From Pseudomonas viridiflava (lineage in GTDB: Bacteria > Pseudomonadota > Gammaproteobacteria > Pseudomonadales > Pseudomonadaceae), in the NCBI RefSeq assembly GCF_900573885.1, contig NZ_UPSE01000073.1, positions 1 to 64,000 on the forward strand: DNA of 64,000 nucleotides. Reading direction: 5' to 3'. How positions within the stretch are numbered: position 1 is the stretch's first letter; every line of letters starts with the position of its first letter. The notes beneath the pieces were generated by a model. It ran no database searches and had not been told where the DNA came from. It saw nothing but the letters and a program-made list of their open reading frames with translations. The translations under genes and the position numbers were made by a program. This document shows positions 57,176-64,000 of the stretch, one piece after another.

Positions 57176-58507
57176 ATGAGCTATGTAGCCTCAAAATATC
57201 CATTGCGAAAACTATCTGAACTAACAGGAATACAGGCAGGATTCACATTCAAAAGCGAAAAGTTCACAGATGTACTGTCAGACATACCTTTAGTAAAAGG
57301 TGAAAATTTACAGCCTGGCTATATTGACTGGAGCGTCTCAAAATTTTGGCCGGCAGCTGATTTCGGCCTGTATGAGAAATATCATTTAGAGCCAGGAGAT
57401 GTTGTTCTAGCCATGGATCGCCCCTGGGTAACGGCAGGACTAAAATGGGCCTACATAAAAAGAGGTGACCCGAAGTCCTTGTTGGTTCAGCGAGTGGCGA
57501 GACTCAGGTCAAAAAGTGGACTTAGCCAAACATATTTACGCTGTTTAATATCAAGCAATTATTTCTCATCTTACATTCAGCCAATTGTCACTGGAGTAAA
57601 TATCCCTCATATAAGTGGCAAGCAAATTGGAGATTTCCCAGCACCTCTGCCACCTTCGGACACGCAGGAAAAAATAGCAGCTTCACTTTCTGCTTACGAC
57701 GACTTGATCGAAAATACCCGCCGCCGTATTGGGCTGCTGGAGCAAGTTGCCGAGGAGCTCTACCGTGAATGGTTTGTACGTTTTCGCTTTCCTGGATATG
57801 AGCAAGCAAAATTTAGGGGGGGAGTTCCTGTAGGCTGGGATGTCGCGGAAGCACTCAATTATTTCAACTATGTGAAAGGTAAGTCATATAAAGGAGAGGA
57901 GCTTTCTGAAAGAAAAAGCGATATGCCGTTTGTGACGCTTAAATCTTTCAATAAAGGTGGAGGGTATCGTGAGGAAGGATTGAAGCGCTACTCGGGACGA
58001 TTTAAGCCAGAACAAGTTGCTTATAGTGGTGACATCGTTATGGCTGTAACCGATATGACGCAAGAGCGGGAGGTTGTTGGGCGCGTAGCGCGGATTCCAA
58101 ATATAGGCGAGCGAGGCGCCGTGATCTCCCTTGACGTCATTAAGCTTGTTCCGAAGAATATATCTGCTTCATATCTCTATAGTTACATGAGGCTTTCGGG
58201 GTTTGGCAGGCACGTCAAGGAATTTGCAAATGGAACAAATGTATTGCATTTGAATTCAGAAGTAGTGATGAAGCAAAAAATTATTATGCCGCCAGAGCAT
58301 CTTAGAGAGAAATTTTCCGACATAGTGAATCCAATACATTCTGAGCTTGATGCGCTGGCAAATTCGTGTAAGAACCTGGCCACGCAACGAGACATGCTGC
58401 TACCGCGCCTGATCTCCGGCAAACTTCCCGTCGACCAACTGGATATCCAGTTTCCCCCCAGCATGCGCGAGGCCGACGCGGCCCGACAGGAAGTAGCCCA
58501 TGCCTAA
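57176..58507 (+). CDS. hsdS: type I restriction-modification system, specificity subunit
   Basis: This 443-residue protein has two target-recognition domains (about residues 10-160 and 215-370). Each is followed by a conserved helical spacer: LSAYDDLIENTRRRIGLLEQVAEELYREWF and CKNLATQRDMLLPRLISGKL. It sets the DNA sequence recognised by the complex. The recognition domains are visibly AT-richer than the spacers and the flanking hsdM and hsdR genes, the usual mark of domain exchange. Its stop overlaps the hsdR start by 8 bp. Confidence 0.93.
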   Translation: MSYVASKYPLRKLSELTGIQAGFTFKSEKFTDVLSDIPLVKGENLQPGYIDWSVSKFWPAADFGLYEKYHLEPGDVVLAMDRPWVTAGLKWAYIKRGDPKSLLVQRVARLRSKSGLSQTYLRCLISSNYFSSYIQPIVTGVNIPHISGKQIGDFPAPLPPSDTQEKIAASLSAYDDLIENTRRRIGLLEQVAEELYREWFVRFRFPGYEQAKFRGGVPVGWDVAEALNYFNYVKGKSYKGEELSERKSDMPFVTLKSFNKGGGYREEGLKRYSGRFKPEQVAYSGDIVMAVTDMTQEREVVGRVARIPNIGERGAVISLDVIKLVPKNISASYLYSYMRLSGFGRHVKEFANGTNVLHLNSEVVMKQKIIMPPEHLREKFSDIVNPIHSELDALANSCKNLATQRDMLLPRLISGKLPVDQLDIQFPPSMREADAARQEVAHA

Positions 58508-61500
58508 TCTGTTTTCCGAGGACGATATCGAGCGCACCCTGCTGGGTCGGTTGCATGAGCAATATGGCTATGAGTTGCTCAATTGCATGACTGTGCGGGA
58601 AGGTGACTTGCAGGACGGCTCCGGCCGCCGCGACAAGCGCGATGTAATCCTCGGCGACAGATTGCGCGCCGCCGCACGGCGGCTAAACCCGCAGATACCC
58701 GATGCCGAACTGGAGCAGGCCCTGGCGCAGTTCGCCGAGCGCCGCCAGGCCATGACCCTGGTGGCCGCCAACCGCGAACTGGATGCGTTGCTACGCGACG
58801 GCATCGCCGTGCGTTACCAACAGGACGGCCAATGGCAGCAGGAGCAGTTGCGCCTGATCGACTTCGCAGAGGCGAGCAATAACGACTTTCTTGCCGTTAC
58901 CCAGCTGTGGATCAAGGGCATCAACGACAGGTACCAGCGCCCGGATATGCTGCTCTATGTGAACGGTATTCCGCTGGTATTTATCGAGCTGAAAAATGCC
59001 AAGATCCCGCTGCGTAATGCCTACGACGACAACCTGGTGCGTTACCGAAAGACCATTCCACAACTGTTTCTGACCAATGCCTTCTGCGTACTCAGCAATG
59101 CCCTGGAAACCCGTGTCGGCAGCCTTACCGCTGAGTGGGAGCACTTCTTCAGCTGGCTGCGGGTGGACGATGAGAAGGAAAAGCTCGACCGCGCACAGAT
59201 CAAGGAGCAGGGCACCAGCATTGAGCGGGTGATCGACGGTCTGTTCGCCCCCGAGCGCCTGCTGGACTACGTGGAAAACTATGTGCTGTTCCACAAGCAG
59301 ACGCAGAAAATCATCGCCCAGAACCACCAGTTTATCGGCGTCAACCGCGCCTTCACGCGCTTCCAGCAGCGCAAGGCGCTGCGCGGCAAGCTCGGCGTGT
59401 TCTGGCACACCCAGGGCTCGGGCAAGAGCTTTTCGATGATCTTTTATGCGCGCAAGATCCTGCGCAAACTGCCGGGGCACTTCACCTTTCTGGTGGTCAC
59501 CGACCGCGACGATCTCGACGGGCAGATTTTCCGCAACTTTCTCAACACCGGCACGGTGCAAAGCCACGAAGCCGCCCGGCCGAAAAACAGCGAGGAGCTG
59601 CGCGCCTTCCTCGGCCAGAGCAAGCGCCTGGTGTTTACCCTGATCCAGAAGTTCCGCTACGACAAAGGCAAGGCTTACCCGCTGCTGTCGGAGCGCGACG
59701 ATATCGTGGTGATCGTCGACGAGGCGCACCGCACCCAGTACAAGAGCCTGGCGGAAAACATGCGCGCCGGCCTGCCTAAGGCCAACTTCGTCGCCTTTAC
59801 CGGCACGCCACTGCTGGGCCGTGAGCGCAAGACCAACCAGTGGTTTGGCGATTACGTGTCCGAATATAACTTCCAGCAGTCGATGGACGACGGCGCGACC
59901 GTGCCGCTGTTCTACCAGAAGCGCGTGCCCGAGGTGCTGATCCAGAACGACGACCTCAGCGAGGAGTTCTACCAGATCCTCGAAGAGGAAAACCTCGACG
60001 AGGCGCAGCAGGAAAAGCTCGAACGCCAGTTCGCCCAGGAAGTACAAGTGATCAAGCGTGACGACCGCCTGGAAACCATCGCTCGTGACATCGTCTACCA
60101 CTTCCCGCGTCGGGGTTATCTGGGCAAGGGCATCGTCATCGCCGTGGACAAGTTCACCGCGGTAAAGCTGTACGACAAGGTGCAGAGGCTGTGGAAAGAA
60201 GAACTAAAAGCCCTGCGCGGGCGGATCAAAGACACGCCCAACGAGGTGGAAAAGGCCCGGCTGAAAAAGATCGTCACGTATATGCACGCCGTGCAGATGG
60301 CCGTGGTGATCAGCGGGGAAGCTGACGAGGAGGAGAAGTTCAAGCTGCAGGGCCTGGAAGTGGCCCGCCATCGTCAGCGGATGAATGCGCTGGACGAGCA
60401 CGGCCATGATGTCGAGCAGAACTTCAAAGACGCGGAACACCCGCTGCAACTGGTGTTCGTCTGTGCCATGTGGCTGACCGGTTTCGATGCGCCGACCGTT
60501 TCCACCCTGTATCTCGACAAGCCGATGAAAGGCCACACCCTGATGCAGACCATCGCCCGTGCCAACCGGGTGACTTCGCACCAGATCAACGGAGTGAGTA
60601 AGAGCAACGGCGAAATCGTCGACTACTACAACGTCTTCCGCAATATGAAGCAGGCGTTGAAGGACTACGCCCAAGGCGAAGAAGGCACCGACGAACCGCC
60701 TGTTCAGGACAAGAGCGTATTACGTGGATTATTGGACGATGCCATTTCCGAGGGCCTGGGCTATTGTCACCAGCGCGGCATTGTCTTGGAGGACGTGTTG
60801 GGTCGCGATGAGATTTTTAAGAATCTTGGTCGTTTCAACAGCTTTGCGGACATCCTGCTCGGCGAAGAGGAGTGGCGCAAGACTTTCAACGTCTATCAAA
60901 ACACCATCGCCGCCCTTTACGAAGCCTGTAAACCCGAAATCCTTGGCAACCCGCTGGTGCGTTTGGTGGCAGCCTTCGAATATCTGCGTGGGGTGATCGA
61001 CAGCCTGGTCGAGCAGGTAGATATCGACCGGGTGACTCGGCGGATCGACGAGTTGCTGGATGAAAGCGTGGTTGTGGATAACGCCGAGGCATTTCGCCTG
61101 CAAGAACCCCAGGGTGCTTATCAGGTCGTGCGCAAGGGCCGCACCTGGGATCTAAGCAAAATTGACTTCGAAAAGCTGCGAGAAGAATTCAAGCAAACTG
61201 CGTATAGAAACATCGAGATTGCCGATTTGCGTGGGTTTCTGGAGCGAAAGGTGGCGCAAATGCTGGCGGTGAATAAAACGCGCAGTGACTTTGCTCAACG
61301 CCTGCAGGAAATTATTGACCGTTATAACGCTGGCGGTTCAGCCACCGAGGATTATCACGAAGAGCTACTGCGCTACTTGGAGACCCTTAGCGTCGAGGAC
61401 GACCGGCATATCCGCGAGGGCTTGAGTGAAGATGAACTGGAGCTGTTCGACCTGTTGAAAAAGGACAGCATGAGCCAAGAGGAAACCCAGAAGGTCAAGC

Positions 61501-61730
61501 TAGCAGCCAAATCGCTGCTCCAACGCTTGCTCGACGGTCAACCCAAGGTACTGGTGCAAGATTGGTTCAAGGACAGTCAAACGCAACGCAGTGTGCGGTC
61601 TGCGGTGGAGCAGGTGCTGGATAACAACTTGCCAGATAGCTATGACAGGGTGCTATTCAAGGAAAAGTGCGACAACGTATTCGAACTGGTGCTGGATTAC
61701 GCTAGTCAGGGGCGTAAGTGGGCGGCTTGA
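58500..61730 (+). CDS. hsdR: type I restriction-modification system, restriction subunit
   Basis: This 1076-residue motor nuclease has an N-terminal PD-(D/E)XK site (RPDMLLYVNGIPLVFIELKNAK, near residues 145-165) and a Walker A in WHTQGSGKSFSM near residue 305. The DEAH box is in VIVDEAHRTQYKS near residue 407, and later helicase motifs follow (FTGTPLLG, QTIARANRV). It translocates and cuts DNA lacking the host methylation. The length is normal for the family and no frame break is seen, so the system looks intact. Confidence 0.95.
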   Translation: MPNLFSEDDIERTLLGRLHEQYGYELLNCMTVREGDLQDGSGRRDKRDVILGDRLRAAARRLNPQIPDAELEQALAQFAERRQAMTLVAANRELDALLRDGIAVRYQQDGQWQQEQLRLIDFAEASNNDFLAVTQLWIKGINDRYQRPDMLLYVNGIPLVFIELKNAKIPLRNAYDDNLVRYRKTIPQLFLTNAFCVLSNALETRVGSLTAEWEHFFSWLRVDDEKEKLDRAQIKEQGTSIERVIDGLFAPERLLDYVENYVLFHKQTQKIIAQNHQFIGVNRAFTRFQQRKALRGKLGVFWHTQGSGKSFSMIFYARKILRKLPGHFTFLVVTDRDDLDGQIFRNFLNTGTVQSHEAARPKNSEELRAFLGQSKRLVFTLIQKFRYDKGKAYPLLSERDDIVVIVDEAHRTQYKSLAENMRAGLPKANFVAFTGTPLLGRERKTNQWFGDYVSEYNFQQSMDDGATVPLFYQKRVPEVLIQNDDLSEEFYQILEEENLDEAQQEKLERQFAQEVQVIKRDDRLETIARDIVYHFPRRGYLGKGIVIAVDKFTAVKLYDKVQRLWKEELKALRGRIKDTPNEVEKARLKKIVTYMHAVQMAVVISGEADEEEKFKLQGLEVARHRQRMNALDEHGHDVEQNFKDAEHPLQLVFVCAMWLTGFDAPTVSTLYLDKPMKGHTLMQTIARANRVTSHQINGVSKSNGEIVDYYNVFRNMKQALKDYAQGEEGTDEPPVQDKSVLRGLLDDAISEGLGYCHQRGIVLEDVLGRDEIFKNLGRFNSFADILLGEEEWRKTFNVYQNTIAALYEACKPEILGNPLVRLVAAFEYLRGVIDSLVEQVDIDRVTRRIDELLDESVVVDNAEAFRLQEPQGAYQVVRKGRTWDLSKIDFEKLREEFKQTAYRNIEIADLRGFLERKVAQMLAVNKTRSDFAQRLQEIIDRYNAGGSATEDYHEELLRYLETLSVEDDRHIREGLSEDELELFDLLKKDSMSQEETQKVKLAAKSLLQRLLDGQPKVLVQDWFKDSQTQRSVRSAVEQVLDNNLPDSYDRVLFKEKCDNVFELVLDYASQGRKWAA

Positions 61731-62450
61731 ATGACAAGATAGTAATTTGAGTATTTGCTAGGACCTTGTTACGGCTTTAGGGGGCGCTTCTAAAATATTC
61801 GCCCCTCTGCGACTGGCGGCTTTTGGCCGAAATGGCAGGAGTGTGACTGGCGGCTGTCAGCCAACGCGGACGTTTGAAGTCTCAAAATCCGTATATCCCC
61901 TATTAGTCATAACTAGGTTTGGGCCGACTCTGTTGGAGCGCTCTGCTGCTAAGATTGCCGAATAGGGGGGAGGGCATTTCGCTGAAGGAACGTTGTGGAT
62001 ATGAATGATTTTTCTCTGATTGGCGTCTTCTTTCGGCGAAAAACCAATGGCGCCGCTACAATAAGGATTGATGCAGTCTCCAAGCATCGGTAGCCTCAAA
62101 CAAAAAGTTTGGCTTAAGAGAAATGGAAGGTTGTTGACAAGTGTTTTTGTTAGTTGGATGAGGGGGTTGCGCTAGTTGTTAGTTGTTTTAAGCGTGTCGC
62201 CGGGAGGTGTGTTCAAATTTAGCTCCTAGGTTGAACTCCGCAGCCGACAACTTTGCTATGGAGGGAAGAAGGGGGCAGATTTATTAAGTTGCTCTAATTT
62301 AGAGCTGAATAATAAATCTGTCTCCTTTGTTACTGATCGACAGCGATTACTTTTCGGAAGAGTAATTGGCGGACTGTTGTAAGGGCGACAGGGCCCGCTG
62401 CGCCATCGTCTTTTCGCGCGCTTAAAAGCGCGGATCGTATCTCTAGACCT
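61731..62450. other. island gap between hsdR and the Fic gene, no convincing gene
   Basis: About 720 bp of AT-richer sequence separates two convergent genes. An 80-codon minus frame at 61857-62099 has no recognised content. I looked for integrase remnants and saw none. Confidence 0.5.
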
Positions 62451-63452
62451 TCAAATCGCTCGCCCGCGAGCCGTCAGTTGATACCGCTGATTAGGACTGT
62501 TGGGCGACGAAGGATTCGTCATTTCAACCAGTCCTGCAGCCAGAGCGGGATCCAGGTAGTTGCTCCTGAATGTCTGCCTGTGGGTTAGGCCCAAGTGCGC
62601 CCTTAGCTCTACAGGTTTGAGCGCGCCGTGCTGCTTTAACAGATCGAGTAGGCGTCTTACTGGGTCGGTTACTGGTTCGCTTACTGGGTCGGTGGACTCG
62701 GTCTGGGTCAGTGCCTTTTTGATGGCTTCCAGCATAAATTCAACAAACACCGTCGCTTCTGCAGCTTGGTCTGACGCAGACAAGGCTGAGTAGTACGCGT
62801 CTTGCTGATCCCGGATAACCGTCTCGACGGGCAGGTAAGCAAGCACTGGCCGCCATTGGCTAAGTATTAGCGTCTGCCACAGTCGCCCCATCCTCCCGTT
62901 GCCATCGGCGAACGGATGGATGAATTCAAATTCGTAGTGGAAAACACAGCTTGCGATCAGCGGGTGCAGATCTGTTTTTCCCAGCCACCCGAGCAGTTGG
63001 TCGATCAACTCGCCAACGCGGTTCGCGGGTGGGGCCATGTGGAGTAGGCGGTCGCCGCGATAGATGCCAACCCCGCCTTGGCGCAGGTGGCCGGCGTCGT
63101 CGATAAGGCCATGCATCAGCAGTGCATGCGCTTTTAATAGGTGCTCGCGCGAGTCGGGGAGCCAGTCTGTCATCGCTTCGTAGGTGGCGAAGGCGTTGCG
63201 CACTTCCTGGATCTCTCGCGGCAGGCCCAGAACGCGTTTGCCTTCGAGCACAGCGGTAACCTGCTCGACGCTGAGTGTGTTGTTTTCGATGGCCAGCGAG
63301 GCCTGGATGGTCCGGATGCGATTGCCTCGGCGCAGTTGCGGCGTCAGCTGCCTTTCGTGCATGGCGCTGAGGCGTCCTACCTGCTCGCTGATGTCAGCGA
63401 CCAGCGCTAGCATCGTTGGCGTAAGGGTAACTGGCGGGGCGTAAGAGGCCAT
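62451..63452 (-). CDS. Fic-domain protein with N-terminal inhibitory motif
   Basis: This 333-residue protein has the Fic core HPFADGNGRMGRLW near residues 176-190, where the His, Gly-Asn-Gly and Arg of the active site are intact. An inhibitory helix SLAIENN near residue 56 matches (S/T)xxxE(G/N), placing it among Fic proteins that carry their own N-terminal inhibitor. A winged-helix-like region near the C-terminus contains LKQHGALKPVELRAHLGLTHRQTFRSNYL. Fic enzymes transfer AMP to target proteins. The start at 63452 (MASYAPPVTL) is preferred over the upstream Met residues. It is the last gene before the right repeat. Confidence 0.9.
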   Translation of the reverse strand: MASYAPPVTLTPTMLALVADISEQVGRLSAMHERQLTPQLRRGNRIRTIQASLAIENNTLSVEQVTAVLEGKRVLGLPREIQEVRNAFATYEAMTDWLPDSREHLLKAHALLMHGLIDDAGHLRQGGVGIYRGDRLLHMAPPANRVGELIDQLLGWLGKTDLHPLIASCVFHYEFEFIHPFADGNGRMGRLWQTLILSQWRPVLAYLPVETVIRDQQDAYYSALSASDQAAEATVFVEFMLEAIKKALTQTESTDPVSEPVTDPVRRLLDLLKQHGALKPVELRAHLGLTHRQTFRSNYLDPALAAGLVEMTNPSSPNSPNQRYQLTARGRAI

Positions 63453-63518
63453 GTAGCGGGAGATCCTTGAGAGACAGCTTCCGGCAGGAAACATAGCATC
63501 AAGAAGAAGGCGCGGGCA

Positions 63519-63630
63519 CACCAAATCCCGCCCAATAAAAAACCCGCACTAGGCGGGTTTTTTGTCGTTTCCAATTTGCCTGTTACAGCGCTTGGAAACT
63601 TGAAGATGGTGCCCAGGGACGGAATCGAAC
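63519..63630. repeat. right direct repeat (attR-like, overlapping tRNA-Phe)
   Basis: This 112-bp copy matches the left repeat at 52216-52326. It holds the tRNA terminator (about 63535-63563) and runs into the 3' part of tRNA-Phe. The two copies enclose about 11.3 kb. Confidence 0.9.
63535..63563 (-). terminator. terminator of tRNA-Phe
   Basis: The hairpin AAAACCCGCACTAGGCGGGTTTT lies about 45 bp after the tRNA 3' end on the minus strand, with a T-run on both sides. Confidence 0.88.
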
Positions 63631-63682
63631 CGCCGACACGGGGATTTTCAATCCCCTGCTCTACCGACTGAGCTACCTGGGC
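63607..63682 (-). tRNA. pheT: tRNA-Phe (GAA)
   Basis: On the minus strand the 76 bases fold as a standard tRNA: acceptor GCCCAGG with CCTGGGC, D-arm GCTCAGTCGGTAGAGC, anticodon stem GGGGA/TCCCC with loop TTGAAAA, T-arm with TTCGATT, and an encoded CCA. The anticodon GAA reads Phe. The tRNA is complete, so the island left it functional. Confidence 0.97.
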
Positions 63683-63759
63683 CAACGGGGCGCTATTAGA
63701 CGGATTTGAAGCACCTCTGTCAACACGCTTTTTTAAAAATATTTAATTAATCCGGGCGC

Positions 63760-64000
63760 TTACGATTTTTTCTCGGAATCGCTAGGCGCGACGTAGCCTT
63801 CGGCTTGGGCGTATTCCTCGCCGGAGAGGAATTTGTCCATCTCGGCTTGGAGGAATTTGCGGTCTTCGGCATTCATCATGTTCAGGCGGCGCTCGTTGAT
63901 GAGCAGGGTCTGGTGTTTTTGCCATTCGTCCCAGGCTTGCTGGGAGACGTTGTTGTAGATGTCTTCGCCTTTGGCGCCGGGGTACGGCGGGCGAGGCAGA
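63760..64000 (-). CDS. yggX: probable Fe(2+)-trafficking protein YggX, 3' part
   Basis: The minus strand reads [36 protein letters not shown] and ends [12 protein letters not shown]. This is the C-terminal 79 residues of YggX, a small protein of about 90 residues involved in iron handling and protection from oxidative damage. The start lies beyond the right edge. In Pseudomonas yggX is a usual neighbour of tRNA-Phe, which supports the view that the chromosome backbone resumes here. Confidence 0.92.
   Translation of the reverse strand, partial: LPRPPYPGAKGEDIYNNVSQQAWDEWQKHQTLLINERRLNMMNAEDRKFLQAEMDKFLSGEEYAQAEGYVAPSDSEKKS

Noticed and set aside
61857..62099. 80-codon minus-strand gene between hsdR and fic
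   Set aside because: No ribosome site and no recognised content; a gene cannot be excluded but is not supported.
52327..63518. Island integrase
   Set aside because: None of the frames inside the repeats shows a tyrosine or serine recombinase pattern; the two gene-poor gaps show no remnant that I could recognise.

Overview
The window looks like a chromosomal segment of a Pseudomonas of the fluorescens/putida kind. The reasons are the high GC content, the many GTGGGAGCGGCTTTAGCCGCG-type REP palindromes, the gene order of the pca operon, the gcdG-gcdH-gcdR and pntAa-pntAb-pntB clusters, and a tRNA-Phe next to yggX. All calls come from reading the sequence; no database search was run.

Layout. 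1-126: end of a 5S rRNA and its terminator. 363-3928: a LetAB/PqiAB-type envelope lipid transport operon with two single-domain PqiA proteins and a six-MCE-domain LetB-like protein. 4174-9014 (minus): the MksF-MksE-MksB condensin. 9275-16253 (plus): pcaI-pcaJ-pcaF-pcaT-pcaB-pcaD-pcaC, the lower protocatechuate/3-oxoadipate pathway. 16257-16850: palindromes and tandem repeats, then an aldo-keto reductase. 17917-31486: a quinate/shikimate region with an OprD-type porin, a DMT exporter, an MFS permease, a fused dehydroshikimate dehydratase (QuiC type), a TetR regulator, a TRAP transporter, a shikimate/quinate dehydrogenase, AroQ and a chemoreceptor. 31500-32130: tandem REP array. 32146-35167: DUF2207 protein, LemA and a small membrane protein. 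35239-38128: transhydrogenase. 38914-39508: a giant imperfect palindrome. 39629-43248: glutarate catabolism (LysR, GcdH, CoA transferase). 43362-46660: thioesterase, MDR oxidoreductase, MarR regulator, glycosyltransferase. 46777-50868: FecI-type sigma, FecR and a TonB siderophore receptor. 51166-63630: an accessory region with a YhcG-type nuclease, then an island bounded by a 111/112-bp direct repeat at tRNA-Phe. The island carries a HigA-like gene, an unknown gene, a type I restriction system with an inserted dinD, and a Fic protein. The right edge has tRNA-Phe and part of yggX.

How the genes fit together. Quinate or shikimate could enter through the porin and the TRAP or MFS permeases. The AroE-like dehydrogenase would oxidise quinate to dehydroquinate (or shikimate to dehydroshikimate), AroQ would dehydrate dehydroquinate to dehydroshikimate, and QuiC would make protocatechuate. 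After ring cleavage by PcaHG, which is not in this window, PcaB, PcaC, PcaD, PcaIJ and PcaF would carry the product to succinyl-CoA and acetyl-CoA. Three promoters of the quinate region share a compound regulatory signature. Each has a PcaR-like palindrome, like the one before pcaI, followed by a second palindrome that I propose is the operator of the local TetR protein. The centre-to-centre distances are about 20, 21 and 41 bp. This is the most interesting regulatory signal found. The tRNA-Phe island is the main accessory region.
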